A stretch of DNA of 64,000 nt from JACMLD01 sp040007355 (GCA_040007355.1 JBDTVE010000251.1:37284-101283), one strand, 5' to 3'. Shown: positions 1-8,740, numbered from the stretch's first letter. Notes: generated by a model not told the origin, from the sequence alone. Translations and numbers: made by a program.

Positions 1-272
1 GTGGGCGTTTCGTAGAGATAAGCGCCGATATAAATCGCCGCATCATCATATAATACTTTTACGGTTGTTTTAACCTTTGAAGACTTGCCAAAAACGGGAG
101 TATTGGTTATAAAACCCACCGCTTCCGGAACATCTTTCCAGACACTGTCTGTCAGTGAGCCATCTATCCGCGGGGGGGCGGGTGTTTTAATAGCCTGCAG
201 GCTTTTGTGCTGTGCGTAGGCTGTAAAGCCCAAGACACAAAAAAGCAGCGCCGGTAAGATAGATAGTCTCAT
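1..272 (-). CDS. DUF5916 / CBM9-like secreted protein, N-terminal part (runs off the window)
   Basis: The ATG at 272 on the minus strand opens a frame that stays open to the window edge (about 90 codons). A signal peptide of about 20 residues ends in AYAQ. It is followed by a segment reading PPRIDGSLTDSVWKDVP and then VKVLYDDAAIYIGAYLYE. This 'IDG-x-W ... YIGAYLY' pattern is the start of the family-9 carbohydrate-binding-like domain that precedes the DUF5916 outer-membrane-like barrel in many Bacteroidota proteins. The family is of unproven function and usually about 700-850 residues long, so most of the gene lies outside. A -7 box (TATTTTTG) lies 15 nt upstream. The family call rests on the N-terminus only. 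Confidence 0.75.
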   Translation of the reverse strand, partial: MRLSILPALLFCVLGFTAYAQHKSLQAIKTPAPPRIDGSLTDSVWKDVPEAVGFITNTPVFGKSSKVKTTVKVLYDDAAIYIGAYLYETP

Positions 273-287
273 GATTGGTTATCGTGC

Positions 288-322
288 CAAAAATAACAGA
301 AAAACGGCAGCCTCTTTTCAAA
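288..322 (-). promoter_or_regulatory. Candidate Bacteroidota promoter for the DUF5916 gene
   Basis: On the minus strand, TATTTTTG (288-295) matches the TAnnTTTG -7 consensus. TTTG (319-322) lies 23 nt upstream as a -33 element, at the long end of the accepted spacing. The box ends 15 nt before the ATG. Confidence 0.4.
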
Positions 323-478
323 TTAAAGCACAAATACCCAGGCTAATGGTTTATACTTAATTTCAAAAAGTACCTGGTAGCTAACCCCTTCATTTAAAAC
401 TAGTGAATTTTGGGAATTGGCTAGCATGCCTAACAGAACTTTGTTGCGGGCGCAGCCATCATCGTTTCAGGTGCAATG

Positions 479-655
479 CTATTTGATTACGGCGGATAGT
501 AGCAGGAGGCGCTTGAACATAAATGGTTCTGCTCGTCGCGCACCAGAATATTTGTCAGTAACCCCGGCATTTATCACTTTTGGCGCCCCGGCATCAACCT
601 GTATTAGTACTAGCCCCTGGCCAATCAGGCCTGGGCAGCCAGTAAAAAGACCCAT
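479..655 (-). CDS. Hypothetical 58-residue ORF coupled to the S24 regulator
   Basis: The ATG overlaps the TAA stop of the upstream S24-type regulator by one base (TAATG), an arrangement typical of translational coupling. The 58-residue product (58 codons plus TAG) contains LVLIQVDAGAPKVINAGV and ends with a basic, leucine-rich tail (FKRLLLLSAVIK). No family was recognised. It could be a real small partner of the regulator, or a fragment of a decayed gene, because no clear gene follows it down to the DUF5916 promoter. Confidence 0.28.
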   Translation of the reverse strand: MGLFTGCPGLIGQGLVLIQVDAGAPKVINAGVTDKYSGARRAEPFMFKRLLLLSAVIK

Positions 656-1404
656 TAATTCATCCGTTTTTTTAACGTACTAACCTGGTCCTGCAGGTTG
701 GTAACCAGGTTGGCGAGTTGGTTCACATCCCAGCGGTTTTGCTGGCTTGCCTTGGTAATCACCATCTGTGCCTGCCATAATTCCAGCACGTCTTCCGCTT
801 CCACATGGTAAGGCTGGTAAGAGGGATTGTCGCTTACCAGCGTAAGCTTGCTTTTGGAACGGCCGTTTTTTACGATCCGTTTGTACACGATGCCCTCCTG
901 TCTTGATATTACAATATAGGTATTGCTGCTTTTTACATGCTCCAGGCTTTCAACTTTTTCTCCCACTATTACCGAACCGCTGGGCGTTGGTAGCATAGAA
1001 TCACCAATTATTTCAAATGCACGGTAGGTACCGGGTGCCAGCATGGGCAGGGTAAAAGTATTCAGCTCATCAACAAATTCAGGGTCTGCATAGCCCGCCA
1101 GGTAACCTGCTGCGGCCTTAACCGGAACAAATTGTATATCAGCGGTTCCGGACGCCAGCTTGGAGGCCCGTCGCCTGGCCAGGAAATTACTCTTTGTATC
1201 CCCCAGGTCTTTCAGCAGGAGATCATCCAGCGAAAGTTTGAAAATATTACCGATATTTTCCAGCACCTCAATTCTGGGCTCGGCCCTTTCTTCTTCGTAG
1301 GCGCCCAGCAGCGACCGCTTGATCTTTAATTTATTGGCAAATTCTTCCTGTGTCCAGCCACGCAGGCGACGGAGATAGCGTAAATTTTTTCCGGCGAATG
1401 TCAT
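655..1404 (-). CDS. XRE-family transcriptional regulator with S24 (LexA/CI-like) peptidase domain
   Basis: The protein has 249 residues. Residues 7-64 form a Cro/CI helix-turn-helix (LRYLRRLRGWTQEEFANKL ... YEEERAEPRIEVLENIG). Residues about 92-216 form an S24 peptidase-like fold with the nucleophile motif GDSM (Ser136) and the general-base lysine in VYKR (Lys175). The Ala99-Gly100 pair in KAAAGY fits the self-cleavage position of CI/LexA proteins. The last 30 residues look like a short coiled coil (NLVTNLQDQVSTLKKR). Proteins of this kind repress their targets until autocleavage, often under DNA damage or other stress. Both dyad residues are present, so cleavage competence is inferred, not shown. 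Alternating ACTAA/TTAGT half sites directly upstream suggest autoregulation. No mobile element or SOS gene lies next to it, so its targets are unknown. Confidence 0.9.
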   Translation of the reverse strand: MTFAGKNLRYLRRLRGWTQEEFANKLKIKRSLLGAYEEERAEPRIEVLENIGNIFKLSLDDLLLKDLGDTKSNFLARRRASKLASGTADIQFVPVKAAAGYLAGYADPEFVDELNTFTLPMLAPGTYRAFEIIGDSMLPTPSGSVIVGEKVESLEHVKSSNTYIVISRQEGIVYKRIVKNGRSKSKLTLVSDNPSYQPYHVEAEDVLELWQAQMVITKASQQNRWDVNQLANLVTNLQDQVSTLKKRMN

Positions 1405-1405
1405 A

Positions 1406-1433
1406 ACTAATTAATTTAGTGCTAAAATACTAA
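1406..1433. promoter_or_regulatory. Alternating operator-like half sites upstream of the S24 regulator
   Basis: Three pentamers alternate in orientation: ACTAA (1406-1410), TTAGT (1416-1420) and ACTAA (1429-1433). The first two form a perfect inverted repeat with a 5-nt spacer; the last two form one with an 8-nt spacer. They begin 2 nt from the start codon of the regulator (1402-1404). A dimeric HTH repressor binding its own promoter would use such a pattern. The function is inferred from position and symmetry. Confidence 0.4.
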
Positions 1434-1569
1434 TTTTTTTGACAAAACAAATTTTTTTTGAGTGAAAACCATATGCGCCTGATCGGCATGCCGCCGTTAT
1501 CAGCACCGTTCATGTATCTACGGCCGCTACCAATCTTATACCTGTTTCTTATGGCTTTTAAATTCTTCA

Positions 1570-1577
1570 TAGCTTTG
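1570..1577 (+). promoter_or_regulatory. -7 box immediately before surE
   Basis: TAGCTTTG fits TAnnTTTG exactly. A TTTC (1545-1548) lies 21 nt upstream as an imperfect -33 element. Only 4 nt separate the box from the surE ATG, so transcription would begin at or next to the start codon. Confidence 0.5.
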
Positions 1578-1581
1578 GAGC

Positions 1582-2376
1582 ATGGCCAAAGCAAGCAAAA
1601 AGAAAAAAGAGCTGCCTGTTATACTTATTACGAACGACGATGGGGTGACGGCTCCAGGCATCCGAAACCTGGCGGAAGCGGTAAAAGACCTGGGTAAGAT
1701 TGTGGTAGTAGCCCCCGACAAACCCCAGAGTGGTATGGGACATGCCATTACCATTGGACAGCCATTGCGTTTGCACCCCGTTCAGTTTCTGGATGGCGTA
1801 GAGGCGTACGGATGCAGTGGTACGCCGGTCGATTGCGTAAAACTGGCCGTGGATAAAGTGCTTCACCGCAAACCGGATATCTGCCTGAGCGGCATTAATC
1901 ATGGCGCCAATCATTCCATCAATGTTATTTACAGCGGCACCATGAGTGCAGCGGTTGAGGCCGCTATTGAAAGCATTCCGTCCATTGGTTTTTCTCTGCT
2001 GGATTACAGCATTGAAGCAGATTTTACCGCTGCCCGCAAATATGTACGCATACTGACCGAGAAAATGTTGCGGAGCGCCCCCGAAAAACACATGATCCTG
2101 AATGTAAACATACCGTCTGTGGCGGAAGAATTGATAAACGGAATAAAGATATGTCGCCAGGCTTATGCAAAATACGACGAAGATTTTATAGAACGCAATG
2201 ACCCCAATAACCGCAAATACTACTGGCTTACCGGGGAGTTTAAAAATATGGACAAAGGGCGCGATACCGATGTGTGGGCGCTGGAAAATAATTATGTTAG
2301 CGTGGTGCCCGTACAATTTGATTTAACCAATTACGTTTTAAAAACTAAATTGGAAAAAAAATGGAAGCTGTCGTAA
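1582..2376 (+). CDS. surE: 5'/3'-nucleotidase SurE
   Basis: SurE dephosphorylates nucleoside 5'- and 3'-monophosphates (and short polyphosphates in some species) in the cytoplasm, and is linked to stationary-phase survival. The 264-residue protein shows the family metal site: NDDG at residues 18-21 (Asp19, Asp20), Ser50 in the PQSGMGHA motif, and Asn106 in SGINHGAN. The length matches the family. The ATG at 1582 lies just after a consensus -7 box and gives a lysine-rich N-terminus before the first strand (VILITNDDG). The stop overlaps the ATG of a small membrane protein gene (TAATG). The lpxB gene that can follow surE in relatives is absent; a region without intact genes follows instead. Confidence 0.96.
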   Translation: MAKASKKKKELPVILITNDDGVTAPGIRNLAEAVKDLGKIVVVAPDKPQSGMGHAITIGQPLRLHPVQFLDGVEAYGCSGTPVDCVKLAVDKVLHRKPDICLSGINHGANHSINVIYSGTMSAAVEAAIESIPSIGFSLLDYSIEADFTAARKYVRILTEKMLRSAPEKHMILNVNIPSVAEELINGIKICRQAYAKYDEDFIERNDPNNRKYYWLTGEFKNMDKGRDTDVWALENNYVSVVPVQFDLTNYVLKTKLEKKWKLS

Positions 2377-2675
2377 TGCTCAAAAAAGACAATATACGGT
2401 TTGGTCTGGTACTGGGCTTCCTGGGCCCCCTCCTGGGAATGCTGATGTATTACTTTGTCGCTTTTTATCGGCACAACGTAAGTTTTACCGAGTTCCTGGG
2501 ATACCTGCGCCAATACAAAACGCTGCTGACGGCCGTGAGCAGCATATCCCTGGTGGCCAACGCGGTGCTTTTTACTTTTTATGTAAATGCCCGGAAAGAC
2601 CAAACAATCAAAGGCATTTTCCTTGCTACCCTTATTTATGGCATCGGCGTATTGCTTATCAAAGTAGTCGGGTAA
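2376..2675 (+). CDS. Small membrane protein translationally coupled to surE
   Basis: The product has 99 residues with three hydrophobic segments: about residues 9-31 (FGLVLGFLGPLLGMLMYYFVAF), 50-70 and 80-98. It is probably an inner-membrane protein. I chose the ATG that overlaps the surE stop (TAATG); an in-frame ATG 15 nt upstream, inside surE, would add five residues. No domain was recognised. Coupling with surE suggests co-expression, but no function can be read from the sequence. Confidence 0.7.
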   Translation: MLKKDNIRFGLVLGFLGPLLGMLMYYFVAFYRHNVSFTEFLGYLRQYKTLLTAVSSISLVANAVLFTFYVNARKDQTIKGIFLATLIYGIGVLLIKVVG

Positions 2676-3891
2676 TTATCCTTGATGCTGCCCGGTGCCC
2701 GGTCTGTTATAATTATCTGCCCATTCTCCAGCACTTGCTGGTTACCGGTACCAACAAACCAATTCGGGTCTGTCCACAATATATCCTGAGCCTGCATCCC
2801 CTGCCTTTTTCATACGCGTCACCGGGGCTTAATGCCAACCCGTTAATCCATCATACGCATTAATGAAGGCTTTTCCGCGACTTCATTAATAGATAGCCAT
2901 AAACCACCTTCTCCATTCGGGGTATTTTTTATGTTTTGCCTGCAACTGCAAATTGGGATGTTTGCAATAGGTTCAAATATCTCTTTGTGGCGCCGGGTTC
3001 TATAAAAATACCCATAGGATTGTATTGCTCACGAGTAATATAGTTGACAAATTTGGGCTGGGGATTGATGATTACCGGGTGCAACAAGTTTAACGAAATT
3101 AATGATCCGGTTCGGGGTTTCCGGCATGGTTTAACAATTCCAGTTTCTTGTGAAAAACCATCCTTCCGGTAAAATTACAATTCAATAAAACCGGTAAAAA
3201 TGAAACTCCCACTGTTACTTTTTTATTATCCTGTCCTTTTCTTTCAAAAGTGCTGCCAGCAACCGCCCATGTCTATTACGCCGGCATTTGGAAATACGAA
3301 ACCCGTTTAGTTTTAGTCCAAAACCATCGCGTTTATAATTACTTTAAAACGCTAATTGTGAAACGTCTTATCGTTTTGTCGATCTCCATTTTCGTTTATT
3401 TGAATAATGCATCGTCGCAGATATGGAACAACTGGATTGATGCAGGTGCGGCATACAGGTATCTTTTAAATTCCCCTCGTATCGTTGTAAAGGATATACG
3501 TTCGGTCGTATGCGCCATACTTCAGCCGTTCTTATGATGGCTTTAGTACAAAGCTCAGGTAAAATGCAGATTCATCAACTGTTGATAAAACGAGGCGGCT
3601 TTGCGGGTACTGTTGTCAGACCTCGAGAAAATGTTCCTTTCTCTGGCCGGCGGTGCGCGGCATGCAAAGCCCCGAAGGTATGTAAGCTATCAGCGAAGAA
3701 TGCAGCACTTCGTAATGCCCGGCCCGCTTTAAGGCCGTTGTATTAAAAGAATTTATTGAAAATATCGCGGAAGCAGATCCTTCCTAAGGTCAGGATAACA
3801 ATGATGAGGGTCAGGATGACAAGAAAGATCGGAATGGCAAAGATTTGATAACTTTCATATCTTTAATATCATCTCAATCACTTCACTATTT
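2676..3891. other. 1.2-kb stretch without an intact gene; probable decayed coding sequence
   Basis: No intact gene was found. Protein-like pieces exist on both strands. On the minus strand (about 2929-3140) one frame reads FVNYITREQYNPMGIFIEPG before a stop, and another frame (about 2637-2815) reads DILWTDPNWFVGTGNQQ. On the plus strand, a 36-residue ORF (3200-3310, MKLPLLLFYYPVLFF then CCQQPP) and a 59-residue GTG ORF (3358-3537, VKRLIVLSISIFVY ... ASSQ) both begin like signal peptides and then stop. A further plus-strand piece near 3722-3777 reads RFKAVVLKEFIENIAEADPS. Fragments switching frame this way suggest eroded secreted-protein genes. No family was recognised. Confidence 0.4.
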
Positions 3892-5742
3892 ATGAAAAGA
3901 ATTATCGGTCTGGCCTTCTTTACAATTACTATTTTTTCTTTTGTATTTGGCCAAACAAACAATAAAAAAATATTATACCGCAAGGTAACGGCTATGATAC
4001 CCATGCGCGATGGGGTTAAACTCTATACCACCATTTTTGAACCGGTGAACGCAGACTCGGCTGTACCCATATTGCTGCAGCGCACGCCCTATGGTGCGGA
4101 ACGCAGTCAGTACAAAGACCCCGTTTTCAGCCTTGAGGGCTGGTCGCAAATGTGGCCCATGACCGAAGAAGGATATATTTTTGTTATACAGGATATCCGC
4201 GGCAAATATAAAAGCGAAGGCAGTATGCAGATACACCAACCCCTGGTGCATGCCACGCAAAAGGGCGCCATTGATGAAAGTACCGATACCTATGACGCCA
4301 TTGACTGGCTCATAAAAAATACGCCCAATAACAATGGCAAAGCAGGTATACTGGGTATCTCCTATCCCGGCTGGCTGGCCCTGGTAGGCTCGGTAGATCC
4401 ACACCCGGCATTAAAGGCCTCTTCAGAACAGGCTTGTATGAGCGATCTGTTCCTGGGAGATGATTTTCACCACAACGGTGCTTTCCGTTTAAGCTATGGC
4501 ATGGAATATACCTATGAACTGGAATTTGATAAAACCACGGACAGTGATTTCCCCTTTCCGCAATTTGACCTGTTTGACTGGTACCTGCAATTGGGTTCGC
4601 TTAAAAACGTAAACGAAAAATATTTCCATCATAAAATCCCCACCTGGAACAATTTTGTACAACACCCCAATTACGATTCTTTCTGGCAAAAAAACTCGCC
4701 ACTTAACTATGTACAATATGCACAGGTACCTCAATTACATGTGGGCGGATATTACGACCAGGAAGATCTCAACGGACCGCAGCTGATGTATGCTCATATG
4801 GAGCAAAAAGACAGTTTTAACCGCAATCATATTGTGCTGGGTCCCTGGAACCATGGGCAATGGTCAAGGGAAAAAGCAGACAGTCTGGGCAAAATTGCTT
4901 TTGGCAGTAATACGGCGGAATGGTTTAAACGGCTTCAACAGAAATGGTTCGACTACTGGTTGAAAGGGATCGGTGATGGAAAATTTGAAGAAGCCTATTG
5001 TTTTCAGACGGGCAGCAACCAATGGAAAACCTATACGAGCTGGCCCCCCAAAGAAGCCCTTAAAAAAAATTTATACGCTGTGGCGGGTAACAAGGCATCT
5101 TTTGCGGCGCCGGTTGCTACCGGCGGAAGCATTTCCTATACCAGCGACCCGGCCCGGCCTGTTCCCTATCGCATCCAACCCATAGAAGCCACTTATGGAA
5201 AGGGCAGCCGCTGGCGGCCCTGGCAGGTGGAAGACCAACGTTTTGTTTATACCCGGCCCGATGTGATCAGCTTTAGCACGGACTCCCTGAGGGATGATCT
5301 GACCGTAACCGGCCAGCTAACCACCCACCTGTTTGCCAGTACAACAGGCACGGATGCCGATTGGATTGTAAAACTGGTGGATGTATATCCCGCGTTTTAC
5401 CAGGATAATATACTGATGAGCGGTTATCAGTTACCGGTAGCCATGGAAGTATTCAGGGGCCGGTTTAGGAAAAGTTTTACCAACCCCCAAGCCCTGGTTC
5501 CCAACCAACCCACGGAATTCATCATTGATTTGCACCAGATCAACCATACCTTTTTAAAAGGCCACCATATCATGATACAGGTGCAAAGCAGCTGGTTCCC
5601 GGTGATAGACCGCAATCCCCAAAAATTTATACCGAATATTTTCGAGGCAAAAGAAAGCGATTTTATAAAGGCGAAACAGACCATTTATTTCTCTGCCCGC
5701 TACCCGACCCATATTGAATTACCCGTGATGCCCCAACACTGA
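3892..5742 (+). CDS. Secreted CocE/NonD-family alpha/beta hydrolase (S15-like acylase/peptidase)
   Basis: The 616-residue protein has a signal peptide (residues 1-20, ending VFGQ). Residues about 28-330 form an alpha/beta-hydrolase with the S15/CocE nucleophile motif GISYPG (Ser157), a candidate acid Asp289 (GGYYDQED) and the histidine in GPWNHG (His321). The C-terminal about 250 residues form the jelly-roll domain of X-Pro dipeptidyl peptidases and cocaine-esterase/glutaryl-acylase relatives (around FSTDSLRDDLTVTGQLTTHLF). The family hydrolyses esters or amides, and the substrate cannot be told from sequence. A periplasmic or exported location is predicted. The gene stands alone between a decayed region and a divergent-function acetyltransferase. 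Confidence 0.92.
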   Translation: MKRIIGLAFFTITIFSFVFGQTNNKKILYRKVTAMIPMRDGVKLYTTIFEPVNADSAVPILLQRTPYGAERSQYKDPVFSLEGWSQMWPMTEEGYIFVIQDIRGKYKSEGSMQIHQPLVHATQKGAIDESTDTYDAIDWLIKNTPNNNGKAGILGISYPGWLALVGSVDPHPALKASSEQACMSDLFLGDDFHHNGAFRLSYGMEYTYELEFDKTTDSDFPFPQFDLFDWYLQLGSLKNVNEKYFHHKIPTWNNFVQHPNYDSFWQKNSPLNYVQYAQVPQLHVGGYYDQEDLNGPQLMYAHMEQKDSFNRNHIVLGPWNHGQWSREKADSLGKIAFGSNTAEWFKRLQQKWFDYWLKGIGDGKFEEAYCFQTGSNQWKTYTSWPPKEALKKNLYAVAGNKASFAAPVATGGSISYTSDPARPVPYRIQPIEATYGKGSRWRPWQVEDQRFVYTRPDVISFSTDSLRDDLTVTGQLTTHLFASTTGTDADWIVKLVDVYPAFYQDNILMSGYQLPVAMEVFRGRFRKSFTNPQALVPNQPTEFIIDLHQINHTFLKGHHIMIQVQSSWFPVIDRNPQKFIPNIFEAKESDFIKAKQTIYFSARYPTHIELPVMPQH

Positions 5743-5932
5743 TAGCTACTGAAACCAGGACTAAGCGCCGGGCAGGCAGCGGTGTTTGCCCGCAACAGCG
5801 CTGCCCAAAGTTTTACTGTACAAGGGTGCGACGCAAACATGCCGACCATTGGTACAGTGGCCTGGTACATTTGCTTCAAAAAAAAATGCCCCGGCGGAAT
5901 ATCGAACTTTTATCGTTAACCAATTTATTTGT

Positions 5933-6412
5933 ATGCTCAGTTTCAAACGCACGGTTTACAATGACCCCGATTTTTTATTGCTGGTAAACCAGCTTGACGA
6001 AGATCTGAGAAACCGGTACCAGGAGTACCAGGATATATTTACACCGCTGAACAAAATGGATAACACGGTAAAGGTGATTGTTGCGTATAACGAAAACCAG
6101 GCTCTAGGCTGCGGCGCACTCCGCCCCATGCAGGAAGAACATACCATTGAATTAAAGCGGATGTTTGTACATCCTTCCAGTCGCGGCCGCGGCATCAGCA
6201 AAGAATTATTAAAAGAACTGGAGAACTGGGCCATTGAACAGGGCAATACATCTATTCTTTTGGAAACCGGTATAAGACAGCCAGAAGCTATTGCATTGTA
6301 CCAGCAATCGGGTTATACGGTTACCGAGGCTTTTGGCGACTACCGGCATATAGAAGCATCCATGTGTATGAAAAAAGAAGTGGACCCGCGGAAATCTCCT
6401 GTATCCCGATAA
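5933..6412 (+). CDS. GNAT-family N-acetyltransferase
   Basis: The 159-residue protein carries the acetyl-CoA binding motif A as RMFVHPSSRGRGISKELL (R-G-x-G loop). Motif B-like residues follow in LETGIRQPEAIALYQQSGY. These are the GNAT signatures; small-molecule or protein amine acetylation is implied, with no substrate evident. The ATG at 5933 was preferred over longer frames because it lies just before the first conserved strand and the upstream extension (poor in family features) overlaps the intergenic region. A TACATTTG box at 5866-5873 may be its promoter. Confidence 0.88.
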   Translation: MLSFKRTVYNDPDFLLLVNQLDEDLRNRYQEYQDIFTPLNKMDNTVKVIVAYNENQALGCGALRPMQEEHTIELKRMFVHPSSRGRGISKELLKELENWAIEQGNTSILLETGIRQPEAIALYQQSGYTVTEAFGDYRHIEASMCMKKEVDPRKSPVSR

Positions 6413-6728
6413 GCAATTTCAATCCGGGCAAGCAGGCTTATCGCCAGCGGCAAACCTTAGGCAACATTAAAATCCACCAGCACCCAGCCCAGACCAGTCA
6501 TCGCACTAATCATTTCTCATACTATCCGCAGTCTGAAACCCCGATATTTTTGATTCTTATTTTTCTTAAGCGCAGCCCCAACAAGTAGGTTGCTGCACGT
6601 TTTCATTTAATAATCATTTAACCCTGTGTTCGCTAACCATTGCCATTAAATTTTGTTTCAGCAGCCTAGTTTGGCTAACTTAGCCGCAAGCTGGAAATCA
6701 TTCCTTCATCTATATATAAAAGGTTCTC
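6413..6728. other. Intergenic region before citrate synthase
   Basis: 316 nt with no supportable gene on either strand. It presumably carries the citrate synthase promoter; only imperfect matches to the -7 consensus were seen (around 6668-6674). Confidence 0.5.
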
Positions 6729-8054
6729 ATGGGCATTATTAAAGAAAGGTTCAAAACAAAAGCAGATGCAGCCAGCCTGGAAATTAAAGAGCTGCTGAAA
6801 GAAAATGGCAGCAAAGTAATTGGCGAAGTAACATTGAACCAGATCTACCAGGGTATGCGTGGCATTACCGGTATTGTATCTGAAACCTCCCTGCTTGACT
6901 CTAAGGAAGGTATCCGTTTCCGTGGTTATTCCATCCCCGAATTACAACAAAAACTGCCCAAGGCGAAAGATGGCACCGAGCCTCTGCCCGAAGGCTTGTT
7001 TTATTTAATGCTGGTAGGCGAATTACCCAATGATGAAGAGGTGGCCCTTGTTACCTCTGTTTGGCAGCGCCGGAGCCATGTGCCCAATCATGTATTTGAC
7101 ACCATTGATGCATTGCCGGTTGGCGCCCATCCCATGACAATGTTTACCGTGGGTATTATGGCCCTGCAAACTGAAAGTAATTTTGCGAAGGCATACGCCA
7201 AAGGTATCAGCAAAAAAGATTACTGGAGCGTGATATATGACGATGCTATGGACCTGATTGCAAGACTGCCCCGCATTGCCGCCTATATCTATCGCAGAAA
7301 ATACAAAAAGGGCGAACATATTAATCCCAATGGACTGCTTGACTGGGCGGGTAATTTTGCCCATATGATGGGTTTTGAAGATGAAACTTTTAAAGAACTG
7401 ATGCGGTTATATATGACCATTCATGCTGACCACGAAGGCGGCAATGTGTCGGCCCATACTACCCATCTGGTAGGTTCTGCACTCAGCGACCCGTTTTTAA
7501 GTCTGGCCGCCGGCATGACCGGGCTTGCGGGTCCCTTGCACGGACTGGCCAACCAGGAAGTGATTAAATGGATATTTGAACTCCGTGATAATTTAAAAAC
7601 CGATTTGCCCACCAAGGAACAGATTGCTGAATACGTAAAAAAAACCCTGGGCGAAGGAAAAGTGGTACCGGGTTATGGGCATGCCGTTCTTCGCAAAACC
7701 GACCCACGGTTTACCGCACAGATGGAATTTGGCAAAAAACATATGCCCAACGACCCGCTCGTACAAACCATCTGGAATGTGTACGATACCGTACCGCCCA
7801 TTCTTCAATCATTGGGTAAAATAAAAAATCCGTGGCCAAATGTAGACGCACACAGCGGCGCCCTGCTGGTACATTATGGACTGGTGGAATATGAATTTTA
7901 TACGGTATTGTTTGGTGTGAGTCGCGCACTGGGTGTACTGGCCAGTCTTTGCTGGGACAGGGCCCTGGGTTTTCCATTAGAAAGACCCAAATCGGTGACC
8001 ACGGAACTGGTAAAAAGATGGTTGAAGGGAGAAGACGCCATTTGGGGCGATTGA
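6729..8054 (+). CDS. gltA: Citrate synthase (eukaryotic-like type)
   Basis: Citrate synthase condenses acetyl-CoA with oxaloacetate at the entry of the TCA cycle. The 441-residue protein resembles the mitochondrial type. Key residues align with the pig enzyme: His235 in DHEGGN, His271 in GPLHGLANQE (pig His274), His318 in GYGHAV (pig His320) and Asp373 in VDAHSG (pig Asp375). The start ATG at 6729 is followed by MGIIKERFKTKADAASLE, typical of the class. The gene is monocistronic: a 316-nt intergenic region precedes it and a strong stem-loop follows. Confidence 0.96.
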   Translation: MGIIKERFKTKADAASLEIKELLKENGSKVIGEVTLNQIYQGMRGITGIVSETSLLDSKEGIRFRGYSIPELQQKLPKAKDGTEPLPEGLFYLMLVGELPNDEEVALVTSVWQRRSHVPNHVFDTIDALPVGAHPMTMFTVGIMALQTESNFAKAYAKGISKKDYWSVIYDDAMDLIARLPRIAAYIYRRKYKKGEHINPNGLLDWAGNFAHMMGFEDETFKELMRLYMTIHADHEGGNVSAHTTHLVGSALSDPFLSLAAGMTGLAGPLHGLANQEVIKWIFELRDNLKTDLPTKEQIAEYVKKTLGEGKVVPGYGHAVLRKTDPRFTAQMEFGKKHMPNDPLVQTIWNVYDTVPPILQSLGKIKNPWPNVDAHSGALLVHYGLVEYEFYTVLFGVSRALGVLASLCWDRALGFPLERPKSVTTELVKRWLKGEDAIWGD

Positions 8055-8080
8055 AGAATAAATGATTGATATTTAGAAAA

Positions 8081-8128
8081 TTGAGTTATAGAAAACCCGG
8101 CAGTATGGCCGGGTTTTCTATAACTCAA
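8081..8128. terminator. Long perfect stem-loop after citrate synthase
   Basis: Two 20-nt arms (8081-8100 and 8109-8128) are perfect reverse complements around an 8-nt loop. Because A- and T-runs lie inside the stem, it could act on both strands. It sits 27 nt after the citrate synthase stop and before the yceI promoter, so it insulates the two units. Confidence 0.8.
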
Positions 8129-8184
8129 ACTTATTTTTAACAAATATTAAATTTGATTTACCTTAAAATCAATGTTTAAACATC

Positions 8185-8192
8185 TATATTTG
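8185..8192 (+). promoter_or_regulatory. -7 box for the YceI gene
   Basis: TATATTTG is a perfect TAnnTTTG match. The box ends 8 nt before an ATG at 8201 and 20 nt before the ATG at 8213. Initiation a few nt after the box would leave the first ATG almost leaderless and favours the second. No clear -33 TTTG at standard spacing. Confidence 0.5.
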
Positions 8193-8212
8193 TATTCTAA
8201 ATGATTACAAGT

Positions 8213-8740
8213 ATGTCAAAATGGATATTTGATCCTAATCACACAGAGGTAGGTTTTAAAGTAAAACACCTGGTTATTTCTACCGTGTCGGGAAAATTTG
8301 GCTCTTTTGAAGGAAGCGTTGAAGCCAAAAAAAAGGATTTTAGTGATGCAAAAATTTCTTTTTCCGTCGCAATAAATAGTGTTTATACCGGCCAGGAACA
8401 AAGGGATGCGCATTTAAAATCAGCCGATTTTTTTAACGCTGAAAAATACCCGCAGCTCCTGTTTGTTTCTTCCCAGCTGGTGCCCTTAAAAGGCAATGAG
8501 TATAAGCTAAAAGGTGATCTGACCATCCACGGCGTTACAAAACCCACTGAGCTGAATGTAGAATTTGGCGGCATCCAAGACGACCTGTATGGACAAACAA
8601 TTGCCGGGTTTGAAATAGAGGGCAAAATAAAGAGATCTGATTTTGGTCTGAACTGGAATGCTGTAACAGAGTCGGGCGGACTGGTAGTGGGAGACGATGT
8701 GAAAATCCAGGTGAATGCGGAGTTGATAAAAAAAGATTAA
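8213..8740 (+). CDS. YceI-family lipid-binding-like protein
   Basis: The 175-residue protein has the YceI lipocalin-like beta-barrel pattern: WIFDPNHTEVGFKVKHLVIS at the start, the central LKGDLTIHGVTKPTELNVEF strand pair, and the closing VGDDVKIQVNAELI. Family members bind isoprenoids such as polyprenyl chains, mainly in the periplasm. This copy has no signal peptide, as is common for the cytoplasmic subtype in Bacteroidota. I chose the ATG at 8213 over the one at 8201 because the family begins MSKW and the -7 box lies close upstream. A terminator follows at 8925. Confidence 0.9.
   Translation: MSKWIFDPNHTEVGFKVKHLVISTVSGKFGSFEGSVEAKKKDFSDAKISFSVAINSVYTGQEQRDAHLKSADFFNAEKYPQLLFVSSQLVPLKGNEYKLKGDLTIHGVTKPTELNVEFGGIQDDLYGQTIAGFEIEGKIKRSDFGLNWNAVTESGGLVVGDDVKIQVNAELIKKD

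Noticed and set aside
417..683. Plus-strand 88-codon frame
   Set aside because: It is antisense to the coupled small ORF and the end of the S24 regulator gene, with no protein-like features.
3540..3600. Resemblance of a stretch near 3563 to MQIHQ in the CocE hydrolase, suggesting a duplicated fragment
   Set aside because: Only about 15 nt match, and flanking sequence is unrelated, so chance is more likely.
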